Shown here: in pieces, positions 51,775 through 59,811 of the stretch
Position numbering within the stretch: the stretch's first letter is position 1
Layout: each line of letters opens with the position of its first letter
NCBI RefSeq assembly: GCF_023091155.1
Contig: NZ_JAHWXK010000001.1
Coordinates: forward strand, 1,302,001-1,366,000
Direction: 5' to 3'
DNA: 64,000 nucleotides
Source of the DNA: Microbacterium sufflavum
Lineage (GTDB): Bacteria; Actinomycetota; Actinomycetes; Actinomycetales; Microbacteriaceae
The notes under the pieces: generated by a model
Told to the model about the DNA's origin: nothing
Databases searched by the model: none
Seen by the model: the letters and a program-made list of their open reading frames with translations, nothing else
Program-made: the position numbers and the translations under genes

Positions 51775-53442
51775 TCAGGACGCCTGATGCGGCGCGTCCG
51801 CCTGTGTCTCCGCGTCCGCCGGGGTCTCCGCGTCCGCCGGGGTGTCCGCGTCCGCCGGGGTCTCCGCGTCCGCCTGTGTCTCCGCGTCGGCCGGGGTCTC
51901 CGCGGCCGCCGGGGTCTCTGCGGCGGCGGTGATGCGGGCGGCCATGCCCGAGAAGATCAGGCCGTGGAACGGCAGCACGGCCAGCCAGTACAGCCGTCCG
52001 GTGAGGCCGCGCGGGAAGAAGATCGCCCGCTGCTCATACCGCGCACCCGCGCCGTCTGGCACCGCCCGCAGCTCGAGCCACGCCTCCCCCGGCACCTTCA
52101 TCTCGGCGCGCAGCCGCAGCAGGTGCCCGGCGTCGGTCTGCTCCACGGCCTCGACGCGCCAGAAGTCGATCGCGTCGCCCACCCGAGCGGCGGTGCGGCT
52201 GCGGCGGCCGCGGCGCAGACCAACGCCGCCCACCACGCGGTCCATCCAGCCACGCACGGCCCACAGCAGCGGCGAGGAGTACCAGCCGTTCTCGCCGCCG
52301 ATGCCCAGGATCACGCGCCAAAGTTCCGCGACGGAGGCGTGCGTGCGCACCGAGCGGGCGTCGGTGAACACGGTGCGTCCGGCCCAGTCGGGGTCGCTCG
52401 GCAGCGGGTCGCTGGGCGCGCCGGACACCTCCGCATCTTGCCAGCTGGTCTCGATGGCGTCGGCGTCGACGCGGCCGAGGGCGAGCGCGACGGCGCGGCG
52501 GTACGGGGTGAGGCCGCCGTCCGGCCGCGGGATCAGCTCGTCGATCGCGTGGTCCTTCATGATGCACTCGTTCTGCAGGGATGCCACGAGCGGTCGGGCG
52601 ATCGATCGCGGCACCGGCGTCACGAGGTTCACCCAGTGCGAGGCCAGCTCGGGCGTGAGCACGGGCAGCGCGGCGATCGCACGCTGACGGAGCCCCGCCT
52701 CGACCGCGTAGCCGTTCATCATCTGTCCGTAGCGCAGCACGTCGGGGCCGCCGATGTCGACCGCGCGGTTCACGTCGGGGTCGAGGCGGGCGGCACCGAG
52801 CAGGTAGTGCAGCACGTCGCGCACGGAGATCGGCTGGATGCGGTTGCGCACCCACTTCGGCGCGGGCATGTAGGGCAGCACGTCGGTGAGGTGGCGGATC
52901 ATCTCGAAGGATGCGGAGCCGGAGCCGATCACGACCCCGGCCTGGAGCACGAGGGTCGGCACGCCGGAGTCGAGCAGGATCTCGCCGACGCGCACCCGGG
53001 AGCGCAGGTGGGGGGAGAGCGTCACGTCGTCGGGGTGCAGTCCGCCGAGGTAGACGATGCGCCGCACTCCCGCCGCGGCGGCGGCGCGGGCGACCGTGTG
53101 CGCGGCCCGCTCGTCGCTCTCCTCGAAGCCCTTGCCCGCGGACATCGAGTGGATCAGGTAGTACACGACGTCCACGTCGTCCATCGCGCGGGCGACGGCG
53201 TCGGCGTCGTCGGCGGATCCCTCGACGATCTCGCAGTCGTCCCCCCAGGTGAACGACGCGGCGCGCGCGGCGTCTCGGGCGAGCACCCGCACGCGGTAGC
53301 CGGCGTTGAGCAGGCGGGGGGTGAGGCGGCCGCCGATGTAGCCGGTGGCGCCGAGGACGAGGGCGCGGGGAGCGGAACCGTCGGCGCGGGGGACGGCCCG
53401 CAGCATCTCTTCGCGCCCGGTGGGCTGGGTGAGCTCGCTCAT
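51775..53442 (-). CDS. SDR/DUF2867 protein with C-terminal repeat tail
   Basis: The 555-aa protein has an N-terminal NAD-binding domain (ALVLGATGYIGGRLTPRLL, with the GxxGxxG type) and a complex-I-NDUFA9/YbjT-like segment. A DUF2867 domain follows (FWRVEAVEQTDAGHLLRLRA; RYEQRAIFFPRGLTGRLYWL). A short helix (PFHGLIFSGMAARI) leads into seven six-residue repeats A-(A/D)-A-(E/D)-T-(P/Q) at the end. The family may act on lipids or quinones; function unproven. ATG 53442 is the only credible start. Confidence 0.86.
   Translation of the reverse strand: MSELTQPTGREEMLRAVPRADGSAPRALVLGATGYIGGRLTPRLLNAGYRVRVLARDAARAASFTWGDDCEIVEGSADDADAVARAMDDVDVVYYLIHSMSAGKGFEESDERAAHTVARAAAAAGVRRIVYLGGLHPDDVTLSPHLRSRVRVGEILLDSGVPTLVLQAGVVIGSGSASFEMIRHLTDVLPYMPAPKWVRNRIQPISVRDVLHYLLGAARLDPDVNRAVDIGGPDVLRYGQMMNGYAVEAGLRQRAIAALPVLTPELASHWVNLVTPVPRSIARPLVASLQNECIMKDHAIDELIPRPDGGLTPYRRAVALALGRVDADAIETSWQDAEVSGAPSDPLPSDPDWAGRTVFTDARSVRTHASVAELWRVILGIGGENGWYSSPLLWAVRGWMDRVVGGVGLRRGRRSRTAARVGDAIDFWRVEAVEQTDAGHLLRLRAEMKVPGEAWLELRAVPDGAGARYEQRAIFFPRGLTGRLYWLAVLPFHGLIFSGMAARITAAAETPAAAETPADAETQADAETPADADTPADAETPADAETQADAPHQAS
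51802..51927 (-). repeat. Seven 18-bp tandem repeats encoding A-D-A-E-T-P tail
   Basis: Seven 18-base units encode AAAETP, AAAETP, ADAETQ, ADAETP, ADADTP, ADAETP, ADAETQ at the C-terminus of the SDR/DUF2867 protein. The units keep the reading frame and could change in number by slippage. Confidence 0.85.
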
Positions 53443-53576
53443 GGTCCGAGCGTAGGCGGGGGAGCGGACGATCGGAACGGGCTTGCGGCGGTCGCGATGC
53501 GCGGATAATCGTCCGGCTCGCGGCCTCGATCGCGGGCGGTCGCCGAGGGGGCGCCAGACGGGGTACGGTCGTACTC

Positions 53577-54797
53577 GTGACTTCCATCGAATCGATTCGA
53601 CGCACGCGGCCCGACCGGCAGACGCGCCGCGCCAGGATCGCCGTCTCGGCGCTGTTCCTCACCAACGGCGCCCTGTTCGCAAACATCCTCCCGCGCTACC
53701 CGGAGATCAAGTCGGCCCTCGGCCTGGACAACCTCGGCTACGGCGTCGCGATCGCGGCCTTCCCCGCGGGAGCCATCGCGGCAGGGCTGCTCGCGGCCGT
53801 CCTGATCCGGCGGTTCGGCTCGGCCCGCGTCGCCGTGATCGGCACGGTGCTCACGAGCCTCGGGCTGCTGTCGGCCGCCCTCGCGCCGTCGGGAGTGCTG
53901 TTCGCCCTGGCGCTGCTGCTGGGCGGAGCCTCCGACGCGATCACCGATGTCGCCCAGAACGCGCACGGCCTCCGCGTGCAGAAGCGCTACGGCCGCTCGA
54001 TCATCAACGGCTTCCACGCGATCTGGTCGATCGGTGCCGTGCTGGGCGGGGTCATGGCCGCCGGGGCGATCGCGCTGCACCTGCCGCTCGCCGTGCACCT
54101 GGGGATCTCGACGGCGCTGTTCGCCGCGGTCGCGCTCGTGGCGCTGGGCTTCTGCCTCCCTGGTCGCGACGACGACGCGGAGGAGGCCGCGGCCGAGCCG
54201 GGCGAGCTGGCGGGGCAGGTGCGCCGAGGTGTGCCGCCGCGGACGATCGTCGCGATCGTGGCGCTGACCCTCATCGCGATGGCGGGAGCGGTCGCGGAGG
54301 ATGCGGGCAACTCGTGGGCCACGCTGTACCTGGGCGACTCGCTGGGGGCTGCCGCCGCGATCGCCCCGCTCGGCTTCATCGCCCTCGTCGGTGCGCAGTT
54401 CATCGGGCGGCTGCTGGGCGACCCCCTGACCGATCGGTTCGGGCAGCGCGCGGTGGCGGCGGTCGGTGGCCTGATCGCGGCGGTCGGGATGACGCTCGCG
54501 CTCGCCTTCCCGAGCGTTCCCGGCACGATCCTGGGGTTCGCCGCCGTGGGGTTCGGGATCGCCACGCTCATCCCGGCCGCGATGCACGCCGCCGACGAGC
54601 TGCCGGGACTGCGTCCGGGGGTGGGGCTGACGCTCGTGTCATGGCTGCTGCGCCTGGGCTTCCTGCTGTCGCCGCCGTTCGTGGGATATCTCGCGGAGAC
54701 GCAGAGCCTGGCGGCCGGGCTGATCGTCGCCCCGGCGGCGGCCCTGCTCGCGGTGCTGCTGTCGGGCTTCCTCGACGGGCGGCGACCGCGCGACTGA
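53577..54797 (+). CDS. MFS transporter
   Basis: The 406-aa membrane protein has twelve helices, with SALFLTNGALFANILPRYPE in TM1, AVLIRRFGSARVAVIG (a diverged motif A) and SDAITDVAQNAHGLRVQKRYG in the cytoplasmic region between TM4 and TM5. The last is typical of the YbjJ branch of the MFS, whose substrates are unknown. It starts at GTG 53577 and is divergent from the SDR/DUF2867 gene with 134 bases between them. Confidence 0.85.
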   Translation: MTSIESIRRTRPDRQTRRARIAVSALFLTNGALFANILPRYPEIKSALGLDNLGYGVAIAAFPAGAIAAGLLAAVLIRRFGSARVAVIGTVLTSLGLLSAALAPSGVLFALALLLGGASDAITDVAQNAHGLRVQKRYGRSIINGFHAIWSIGAVLGGVMAAGAIALHLPLAVHLGISTALFAAVALVALGFCLPGRDDDAEEAAAEPGELAGQVRRGVPPRTIVAIVALTLIAMAGAVAEDAGNSWATLYLGDSLGAAAAIAPLGFIALVGAQFIGRLLGDPLTDRFGQRAVAAVGGLIAAVGMTLALAFPSVPGTILGFAAVGFGIATLIPAAMHAADELPGLRPGVGLTLVSWLLRLGFLLSPPFVGYLAETQSLAAGLIVAPAAALLAVLLSGFLDGRRPRD

Positions 54798-54809
54798 TCT
54801 GCAATACAA

Positions 54810-54827
54810 GGGTTGCAAGAGAGAGGG
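54810..54827. promoter_or_regulatory. ArsR operator copy 1 before SRPBCC-ArsR operon
   Basis: TGCAAT-N6-GTTGCA. It shares the TGCAAY-N6-GTTGCA layout with the copy 23 bases downstream. Confidence 0.7.
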
Positions 54828-54832
54828 CGCTG

Positions 54833-54850
54833 TGCAACGCTAGAGTTGCA
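54833..54850. promoter_or_regulatory. ArsR operator copy 2 before SRPBCC-ArsR operon
   Basis: TGCAAC-N6-GTTGCA is a perfect dyad 40 bases upstream of the SRPBCC start, where it would overlap the promoter. The ArsR protein encoded second in the operon is the likely ligand. Confidence 0.75.
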
Positions 54851-54890
54851 GTCGTCGTCATTCCGACGCCGACCCGAGAAAGGAACCATC

Positions 54891-55373
54891 ATGGTGGACA
54901 TGACTCGCAGTGACGCAGCGGTGGTCGACGAGGAAGCCTTCTCCGTCCGTCGGACCATCCGCATCGACGCCCCCATCGGCAAGGTCTGGCAGGCGGTGGC
55001 CGAGCCGGAGCACGTGTCGCGCTGGTTCGGTCGCACAGAGCTCGCGGGCTCCGGGGTGGGCGCGACCGGGACGATGACGTTCCCCGACTACGACGTGATC
55101 CCGCTGCGCGTGGAGGAGTTCGACGCCCCGCGCCGCATCACCTACCGGTGGAACAACGACGACGCGCTCGGCAGCCTGCCCGAGCGGATCGACGAGGCGA
55201 CCTCCACCGTCTTCACCTTCACGCTCGACGAGGTCGACGGCGGCACGCAGCTCACGGTCGTGGAGAGCGGGTTCGACCGCACGTCCGACCCGCGCGCGAA
55301 CCTGGAGTCGCACCGCACCGGCTGGGAGCTCGAGCTCGACAAGCTCGTCGCACTGGTCGAGGACCGCACGTGA
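54891..55373 (+). CDS. SRPBCC (AHSA1-like) protein
   Basis: The 160-aa protein begins its START-like domain with VRRTIRIDAPIGKVWQAVAEPEHVSRWFG (residues ~19-47, quoted in part), followed by the FPDYDVIPLRVEEFDAPRRI strand region and a long C-terminal helix. Such proteins bind hydrophobic ligands; those next to ArsR genes are often co-regulated. GAAAGGA precedes ATG 54891. It is followed by arsR with a 4-base overlap. Confidence 0.88.
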   Translation: MVDMTRSDAAVVDEEAFSVRRTIRIDAPIGKVWQAVAEPEHVSRWFGRTELAGSGVGATGTMTFPDYDVIPLRVEEFDAPRRITYRWNNDDALGSLPERIDEATSTVFTFTLDEVDGGTQLTVVESGFDRTSDPRANLESHRTGWELELDKLVALVEDRT

Positions 55374-55687
55374 CGGCGCCGACCCTTCTGCCCGTGCTCT
55401 CGGCCCTCGCCGACGAGACGCGGTGGAGCATCCTGACCGCGCTCGGTGAGGGCGACGCCTCCGCGTCCGCCCTCGCCGGGCGGCTGCCCGTCTCGCGGCA
55501 GGCCATCGCGAAGCACCTCGGCGTGCTGCAGGAAGTCGGGCTGGTCGAGCCGGTGCGCGTCGGCCGCGAGGTGCGGTTCCGCGTGATCGGCGCCGAGCTG
55601 TCGGCCACCGCCACCGCGCTGGACGCGATCGGCCGCGAGTGGGACCGACGCCTCGCCGCGATCAAGCAGATCGCGGAAGGGCTCTAG
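55370..55687 (+). CDS. ArsR family regulator
   Basis: The 105-aa protein is a winged helix: VLSALADETRWSILTALGEG, then LPVSRQAIAKHLGVLQEVGL (recognition helix) and EVRFRVI (wing). No Cys metal site is present, as usual in ArsR-SRPBCC pairs. It starts with GTG inside GTGA and should repress its own operon through the dyads at 54810-54850. Confidence 0.9.
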   Translation: MTAPTLLPVLSALADETRWSILTALGEGDASASALAGRLPVSRQAIAKHLGVLQEVGLVEPVRVGREVRFRVIGAELSATATALDAIGREWDRRLAAIKQIAEGL

Positions 55688-56229
55688 GCCATCTCCTTCG
55701 CGGCCTCGGCGTCGCCATGCTCCCCGTCGGTCTCCGCAGCCTCTTCGATCGCGGCCGTCATGCCGACCAGGAAGCGCATCACGGTGCCGCGTTCGGCGTC
55801 GGACAGCTCATCGACGAGGCTCAGCATCCGGCGGTGCATGGCGCCGAGCGTCGCGCGCACCTCTTCATCGCTGCTGACGGTGGGGACGACGATGCCCGCG
55901 CGACGGTCGGTCGGATGCGGCTCGCGGCGCGCGTGACCTCCGCGCTCCAGGCGGTCGATCAGCGTGGTGGTCGATGCCGTGGAGATGTCGAGCATCCGGG
56001 CGATGTCGATCGGTCGTACGATGCGCCCGGCCCGCTGTTCGCGGAGCAGGAAGCGCAGGGCCACGAGGTCGGTCTCGTTCATGCCCATCGAGGCGCGGGT
56101 GCGGGCGCGCATGGCGGTCTCGGCACTGCGGTAGCGGCGCAGCATGTTCAGCACGTCGACGGTGGAGGCGGTGTCGCTCTCGGGGTACCAGTATCCGGAG
56201 GCGTGGAACTCGCCTCTGCTGTCGGTCAC
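55684..56229 (-). CDS. MarR family regulator
   Basis: The 181-aa protein has a MarR winged helix: VALRFLLREQRAGRIVRPID, ARMLDISTASTTTLIDRLER (recognition helix) and a wing with HARREPHPTDRRAG. The ~30-residue N-terminus and acidic C-terminus are extra. GTG 56229 overlaps the preceding stop by four bases, so it is translated with the small three-helix protein. It ends in a convergent overlap with ArsR. Targets are unknown. Confidence 0.87.
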   Translation of the reverse strand: MTDSRGEFHASGYWYPESDTASTVDVLNMLRRYRSAETAMRARTRASMGMNETDLVALRFLLREQRAGRIVRPIDIARMLDISTASTTTLIDRLERGGHARREPHPTDRRAGIVVPTVSSDEEVRATLGAMHRRMLSLVDELSDAERGTVMRFLVGMTAAIEEAAETDGEHGDAEAAKEMA

Positions 56230-56462
56230 GCGACCTCCCCCTCGTCGCTCGACCCGGCCTCCCGCTCGAGCATCTCCATCGCGCCCGTCTCGACCTCGGC
56301 CGGGACGATGCGCAGGAGGCCGCCCGTGATGGCGTCGGTCTCGGCGCCGATGATCTGCTCGATCCGGCGTCGCGTGACGGAGGGGAAGCGCTCCTCCAGG
56401 CGTTCGAGCAGATCGGCGTAGCTGATGTACGACGCCTCCTCGAGACTGAATCGCTCGGGCAT
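56226..56462 (-). CDS. Small three-helix bundle protein
   Basis: The 78-aa protein (EEASYISYADLLERLEERFP then VTRRRIEQIIGAETDAITGG) reads as the actinobacterial family of three-helix bundle dimerisation proteins, which share the RFPSV and RIVPAEVE segments. No enzyme function. It is coupled by GTGA to the MarR gene, so it may modulate that regulator. Confidence 0.68.
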   Translation of the reverse strand: MPERFSLEEASYISYADLLERLEERFPSVTRRRIEQIIGAETDAITGGLLRIVPAEVETGAMEMLEREAGSSDEGEVA

Positions 56463-56531
56463 GGCATCCTTTCGGGGGCGATGTCTCCATCATCGCATCC
56501 CGGAAGTGCCCGATCGCGCGGAATAATCGCT

Positions 56532-56552
56532 AGTCTGCCTCGTTGTCAGACT
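56532..56552. promoter_or_regulatory. Dyad upstream of second MarR gene
   Basis: AGTCTG-N9-CAGACT, a perfect 6-bp dyad, overlaps a second one (CCTCG ... CGAGG). It lies between the divergent three-helix and MarR genes and may be a MarR operator. Confidence 0.5.
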
Positions 56553-56590
56553 GTCGAGGTACCATGGGCTGCGGGGAAGGAGTACTCGGC

Positions 56591-57037
56591 ATGGGGAAGA
56601 CCAGCACGGATGTGGCGACGTCGTCGCTCGCGCGCGATGTGGACGACTTCCGTCGCGCCGACGCCCAGCTCAACCGCCGCCTCGCCGCCCGTCGCGAGCC
56701 CAACGACACCGACCGGGCCGCGATGCACTTTATCGGCACCGCGCCGGCCGAGCGTCCCCTCACCCCCCGCGACCTCGCCGGCTTCCTCGGCATCAGCACT
56801 GCGGCGGTGACGAGCGTGATCCGCCGCCTGTCGGAGCGTGGGCAGATCGTGGTCGCGCCGCATCCGCTGGATGCCCGGTCCAAGGTGCTGCGTCCCTCCC
56901 TGCGGGACCTCCACTCGCAGGGCGACGAGCTGTCGGTGCGGGTGGCGGCGCTCGCCGGCGAGTTCACCGAGCAGGAGGCGGCTGCGATCTCGCGGTTCCT
57001 GCGCCGCCTGACCGACGAGCTCGGCGACCTCCCCTGA
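56591..57037 (+). CDS. MarR family regulator (second)
   Basis: The 148-aa protein has the MarR layout: DRAAMHFIGTAPAERPLTPR, LAGFLGISTAAVTSVIRRLS (recognition helix) and the wing VVAPHPLDARSKVLRPS. AAGGAG stands nine bases before ATG 56591; longer frames upstream pass through the dyad and are unlikely. It precedes DUF7882, whose upstream palindrome may be its operator. Confidence 0.87.
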   Translation: MGKTSTDVATSSLARDVDDFRRADAQLNRRLAARREPNDTDRAAMHFIGTAPAERPLTPRDLAGFLGISTAAVTSVIRRLSERGQIVVAPHPLDARSKVLRPSLRDLHSQGDELSVRVAALAGEFTEQEAAAISRFLRRLTDELGDLP

Positions 57038-57047
57038 CCCGACTTGA

Positions 57048-57061
57048 TTTAACTAGTTAAA
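57048..57061. promoter_or_regulatory. AT-rich palindrome before DUF7882 gene
   Basis: TTTAACTAGTTAAA is a perfect 14-bp palindrome, followed by a second ACTAGT at 57061-57066. In so GC-rich a genome this stands out. MarR sites are often of the TAGTTAACTA type, so the upstream MarR may bind here. It also overlaps a possible promoter. Confidence 0.65.
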
Positions 57062-57104
57062 CTAGTAAACTATCCTCGTCCAGCTTTCTGCACGAGGAGA
57101 GATC

Positions 57105-57431
57105 ATGGGAACCCTGACGTACGCGAATGCCACCGCTCCGATCGAGATCGACGACGAGGTGCTCGCGCATCTCCGAGCCGCAACCGTCACCAAGCTCCGC
57201 CGCAATGAGCCGTTCGCTCTCACCGTGCCCACGGGAGACGGACAGTCGGAGACGCTGTGGATGCACGCGTCCATCCCGGTGCGCTTCGCCCTCGACTCCA
57301 CGGTCGAGCTGCACCGACCGCTCCTGGCGCGCCTGATGCAGGCCGCGAGCTCCACCGGAGGCCTCGACCTCACCGACGCCGAGCTGTCGCTCGAGCTGGC
57401 ATCGCGTGAGCTGCACGCGATGACCGCCTGA
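57105..57431 (+). CDS. DUF7882 family protein
   Basis: The 108-aa protein (MGTLTYANATAPIEIDDEVL, HLRAATVTKLRRNEPFALTV, then TLWMHASIPVRFAL) belongs to a small family common in Microbacteriaceae and now called DUF7882. It is soluble, with a half-site pattern suited to a dimer. Some databases once labelled such proteins DNA ligase; nothing here supports that. GAGGAGA precedes ATG 57105. Control by the neighbouring MarR is likely. Confidence 0.82.
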   Translation: MGTLTYANATAPIEIDDEVLAHLRAATVTKLRRNEPFALTVPTGDGQSETLWMHASIPVRFALDSTVELHRPLLARLMQAASSTGGLDLTDAELSLELASRELHAMTA

Positions 57432-57464
57432 AAACGGAGGATGCAAGCCAGCCTCACCGTCCAT

Positions 57465-57495
57465 CGTGGTCCTCTCGAAGGGCTCTCGGACCACG
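57465..57495 (+). terminator. Hairpin after DUF7882 gene
   Basis: CGTGGTCC (57465-57472) pairs perfectly with GGACCACG (57488-57495) around a 15-base loop, 33 bases after the DUF7882 stop. Confidence 0.5.
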
Positions 57496-57544
57496 TGCGG
57501 TGATGGCCTCGGCGAGAACGGAGCGGGGGCTCCGCCTCGCCATC

Positions 57545-57596
57545 GAGCGGCATCCGGCCGCCTGGGATTCGGGTTCCCGGCCGCCGGATGCCGCTC
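57545..57596. terminator. Strong bidirectional terminator before SDR stop
   Basis: GAGCGGCATCCGGC (57545-57558) and GCCGGATGCCGCTC (57583-57596) are perfect 14-base arms; the loop holds an inner GGGA ... TCCC hairpin. It separates the convergent DUF7882 and SDR genes. Confidence 0.82.
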
Positions 57597-57602
57597 CGTC
57601 TG

Positions 57603-58355
57603 TCACAGGGCGGTGTAGCCGCCGTCGACCAGGTGGTAGCTGCCGGTGATGAAGCTCGCGGCGTCGCTCGCGAGGAACACCACGAGGTTCGCGACCTCGT
57701 CGGCCTGCCCGAGCCGACCGATCGGGTGCTTCGACACGAGGAACTCCTTCGCTTCGTCGCCCATGTTCGCCAGCAGCGGGGTGTCGATGAAGCCGGGGCC
57801 CACCGAGTTCACGCGCACGCCCTGCGCCGAGTACTCCAGTGCGGCCGTCTTGGTCATGCCGACCACGCCGTGCTTGGCCGTGACGTAGGCGGGCGATCCC
57901 GCGAAGCCGACGCTGCCGAGGATCGAGGCGATGTTCACGACCGAGCCGCCGCCGTTCGCGAGGATCGACGGGATCTGCGCCTTCATGTTGCGGAACACGG
58001 CGTTGAGGTTGATCGCGATGACCTTGTCCCACGCGTCCTCCTCGTAGTCGGCCGTCGGGGCGGTGGCGCCGCCGATGCCGGCGTTGTTGACGCCGATGCG
58101 CAGGGGCGCGAGGGAGTTCGCGAGCTCGACCGACGAGGCGATCCAGGCGGGGTCGGTCGCGTCGCCGACCGAGGCCTCGGCGGTGCCGCCCGCGGCGCGG
58201 ATCTCGTCGACCGCGGCCTGCGCGTGCTCCGCGTTCAGGTCGTTCACGACCACCGACGCGCCGTTCTGCGCCAGCAGCAGCGCGACCGAGCGGCCGATGC
58301 CGCTGCCTGCTCCCGTCACGATCGCCGAGCGGTTCGAGACGTCGTACTGAGCCAC
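57603..58355 (-). CDS. SDR family oxidoreductase (classical)
   Basis: The 250-aa protein has TGAGSGIG (cofactor loop, residues 15-22), NNAG, a Ser, and SPAYVTAKHG supplying Tyr-x3-Lys. VNDLNA after the second strand suggests NAD preference. It is a cytoplasmic dehydrogenase of unknown substrate, typical of 3-oxoacyl-ACP reductase-like SDRs. No partner genes in the same direction. Confidence 0.92.
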   Translation of the reverse strand: MAQYDVSNRSAIVTGAGSGIGRSVALLLAQNGASVVVNDLNAEHAQAAVDEIRAAGGTAEASVGDATDPAWIASSVELANSLAPLRIGVNNAGIGGATAPTADYEEDAWDKVIAINLNAVFRNMKAQIPSILANGGGSVVNIASILGSVGFAGSPAYVTAKHGVVGMTKTAALEYSAQGVRVNSVGPGFIDTPLLANMGDEAKEFLVSKHPIGRLGQADEVANLVVFLASDAASFITGSYHLVDGGYTAL

Positions 58356-58464
58356 GAGAGACTCCTCTTCCGGGCGGGCGCGGTGCCGGGAGATCTTCTC
58401 GGACGGTCCGTCCTTCCCTCCAGCCTACGCCGGAATATCGGAGGTGGATTCACGTGAATGGAAG

Positions 58465-59007
58465 TCAGCGGAGGACTCGGTAGCGCAGATGAGCCTCGCT
58501 CGCGAACGCCGACGTCTCCAGCCTCTCCAGCTCGATGCGCTGCCCGAGGCCCGCGAACAGGGAGATGCCGTCGCCGAGCAGTACCGGTGCCACGTCGAGA
58601 TGGATCTCGTCGACCAGCCCGAGGCGAAGGCACTGGCGCGAGATGCTTCCGCCGAGCAGGCTCACCCACCCGTCGCCGGCGGCCTGCGAGGCGCGCTCGA
58701 CGGCCTCGGCGATGTCGTCCACGACGAACGTGTAGGTGATGCCGTCGCGCTCGATCGGCTCGTGGGGGTGGTGCGTCATGAGGAAGACCGGCACTCGGAG
58801 CATGCCGCCGTAGGGGATCTCTCCGTCGTCGATCGTCTGCGTCCTGTTCGCGCCGCCGACGATGGCTCCGATGCGGCTCGTGACGCGCTCGACGACGGTG
58901 TCGTCTTCGGGGGCGGATGGTCGACCGAACATCCAGTCGACACCGCCGTCCGCATCGGCGAGGAATCCGTCGAGTGTGACGGTGGCATGGACGATCACCG
59001 TGGCCAT
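58465..59007 (-). CDS. Dihydrofolate reductase-like (RibD C-terminal) protein
   Basis: The 180-aa protein resembles the RibD C-terminal/DHFR fold: VIVHATVTLDGFLADADGGV, a Gly-rich GGSISRQCLRLGLVDEIHLD and VLLGDGISLFAGL. Such stand-alone proteins are NADPH-dependent reductases whose substrate is unknown. It is divergent from a TetR gene with an operator-like dyad between them. Confidence 0.9.
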   Translation of the reverse strand: MATVIVHATVTLDGFLADADGGVDWMFGRPSAPEDDTVVERVTSRIGAIVGGANRTQTIDDGEIPYGGMLRVPVFLMTHHPHEPIERDGITYTFVVDDIAEAVERASQAAGDGWVSLLGGSISRQCLRLGLVDEIHLDVAPVLLGDGISLFAGLGQRIELERLETSAFASEAHLRYRVLR

Positions 59008-59030
59008 GAGTGCTCCTTCGAAGAGATGAG

Positions 59031-59048
59031 TTGAGTGACTTGCCTCAA
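59031..59048. promoter_or_regulatory. Candidate TetR operator between DHFR-like and TetR genes
   Basis: TTGAG-N8-CTCAA, a perfect 5-bp dyad (59031-59048), lies 24 bases from the DHFR-like start and 59 bases before the TetR start. Confidence 0.55.
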
Positions 59049-59106
59049 ACCGTATGTGGAGTGGAGAGGGAAGTCAATGCGCTCACTACTATGGGATACT
59101 GGAGGC

Positions 59107-59745
59107 ATGACTCGCGGCGACTCCTCCTATCACCGAGCGCTGGCGGCGACGAACCGGGAGGCGATCCTCGCCGCCGCGACACCGCTGTTCCTCGAATCCG
59201 GATATGACCGCACGTCGCTGGCTCGCGTCGCCGAGCGAGCAGGGGTCTCCACCGCCACGCTGTTCAAGCAGTTCCCGACCAAGGCGGCGCTGTTCGAGGC
59301 GGCGGTGCTCGCGGCCGGAGGAGCGCGCGACCCAGACCCCGTGGAGGTGTCGACGGACGACTTCGAGGAGGGGCTCGTGGCGCTCGGGCACGCCTACGCG
59401 GAACTGGTGACCCGTGCGCAGATGGTCGACCTGATGCGGACCGTCATCGCCGAGTCGCCGAAGTTCCCCGAGGTGCGGGAGCGGACCTTCGACTTCGGCA
59501 CGCTCCCCGTGCTGGAGGCGCTGGGGCGCTTCCTTCGGGCATCGCACGCGGCGGGCACAGCGGACATCCCCGAACCGGACCGCACCTCGGCGCAGTTCCT
59601 CGGGATGATCGCCTCCGAGGTCTTCTGGCCGCGCCTCGTGCACGGCACCTGGTCGATCACGGGCGCCGAGCAGCGACGGGTCGTCGAGGAGGCCGCGCGC
59701 ACGATCGCCGCGCGCCACGCGGCGCGGCCCGCGGCGGCTGAGTGA
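59107..59745 (+). CDS. TetR family regulator
   Basis: The 212-aa regulator has its helix-turn-helix at about 34-54 (TSLARVAERAGVSTATLFKQ) and a C-terminal TetR ligand domain of the AcrR type. ATG 59107 follows GGAGG closely (one base), so expression may be low; an upstream frame to 59035 is possible. It probably represses itself and the divergent DHFR-like reductase. The 66 bases after it hold nothing recognised. Confidence 0.86.
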   Translation: MTRGDSSYHRALAATNREAILAAATPLFLESGYDRTSLARVAERAGVSTATLFKQFPTKAALFEAAVLAAGGARDPDPVEVSTDDFEEGLVALGHAYAELVTRAQMVDLMRTVIAESPKFPEVRERTFDFGTLPVLEALGRFLRASHAAGTADIPEPDRTSAQFLGMIASEVFWPRLVHGTWSITGAEQRRVVEEAARTIAARHAARPAAAE

Positions 59746-59811
59746 TCGCCCCGCTCGTCGCCCCGGTCGCCCTGGCGTCGCTCGGGAAGGGAGGGGGCCC
59801 GTGAACGGAGA

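Noticed and set aside
51802-51927. CRISPR array
   Set aside because: The 18-bp units are tandem without spacers and encode a protein tail in frame.
57105-57431. DNA ligase label for the 108-aa protein
   Set aside because: It is far too short and lacks the ligase K-x-D-G motif; DUF7882 fits.
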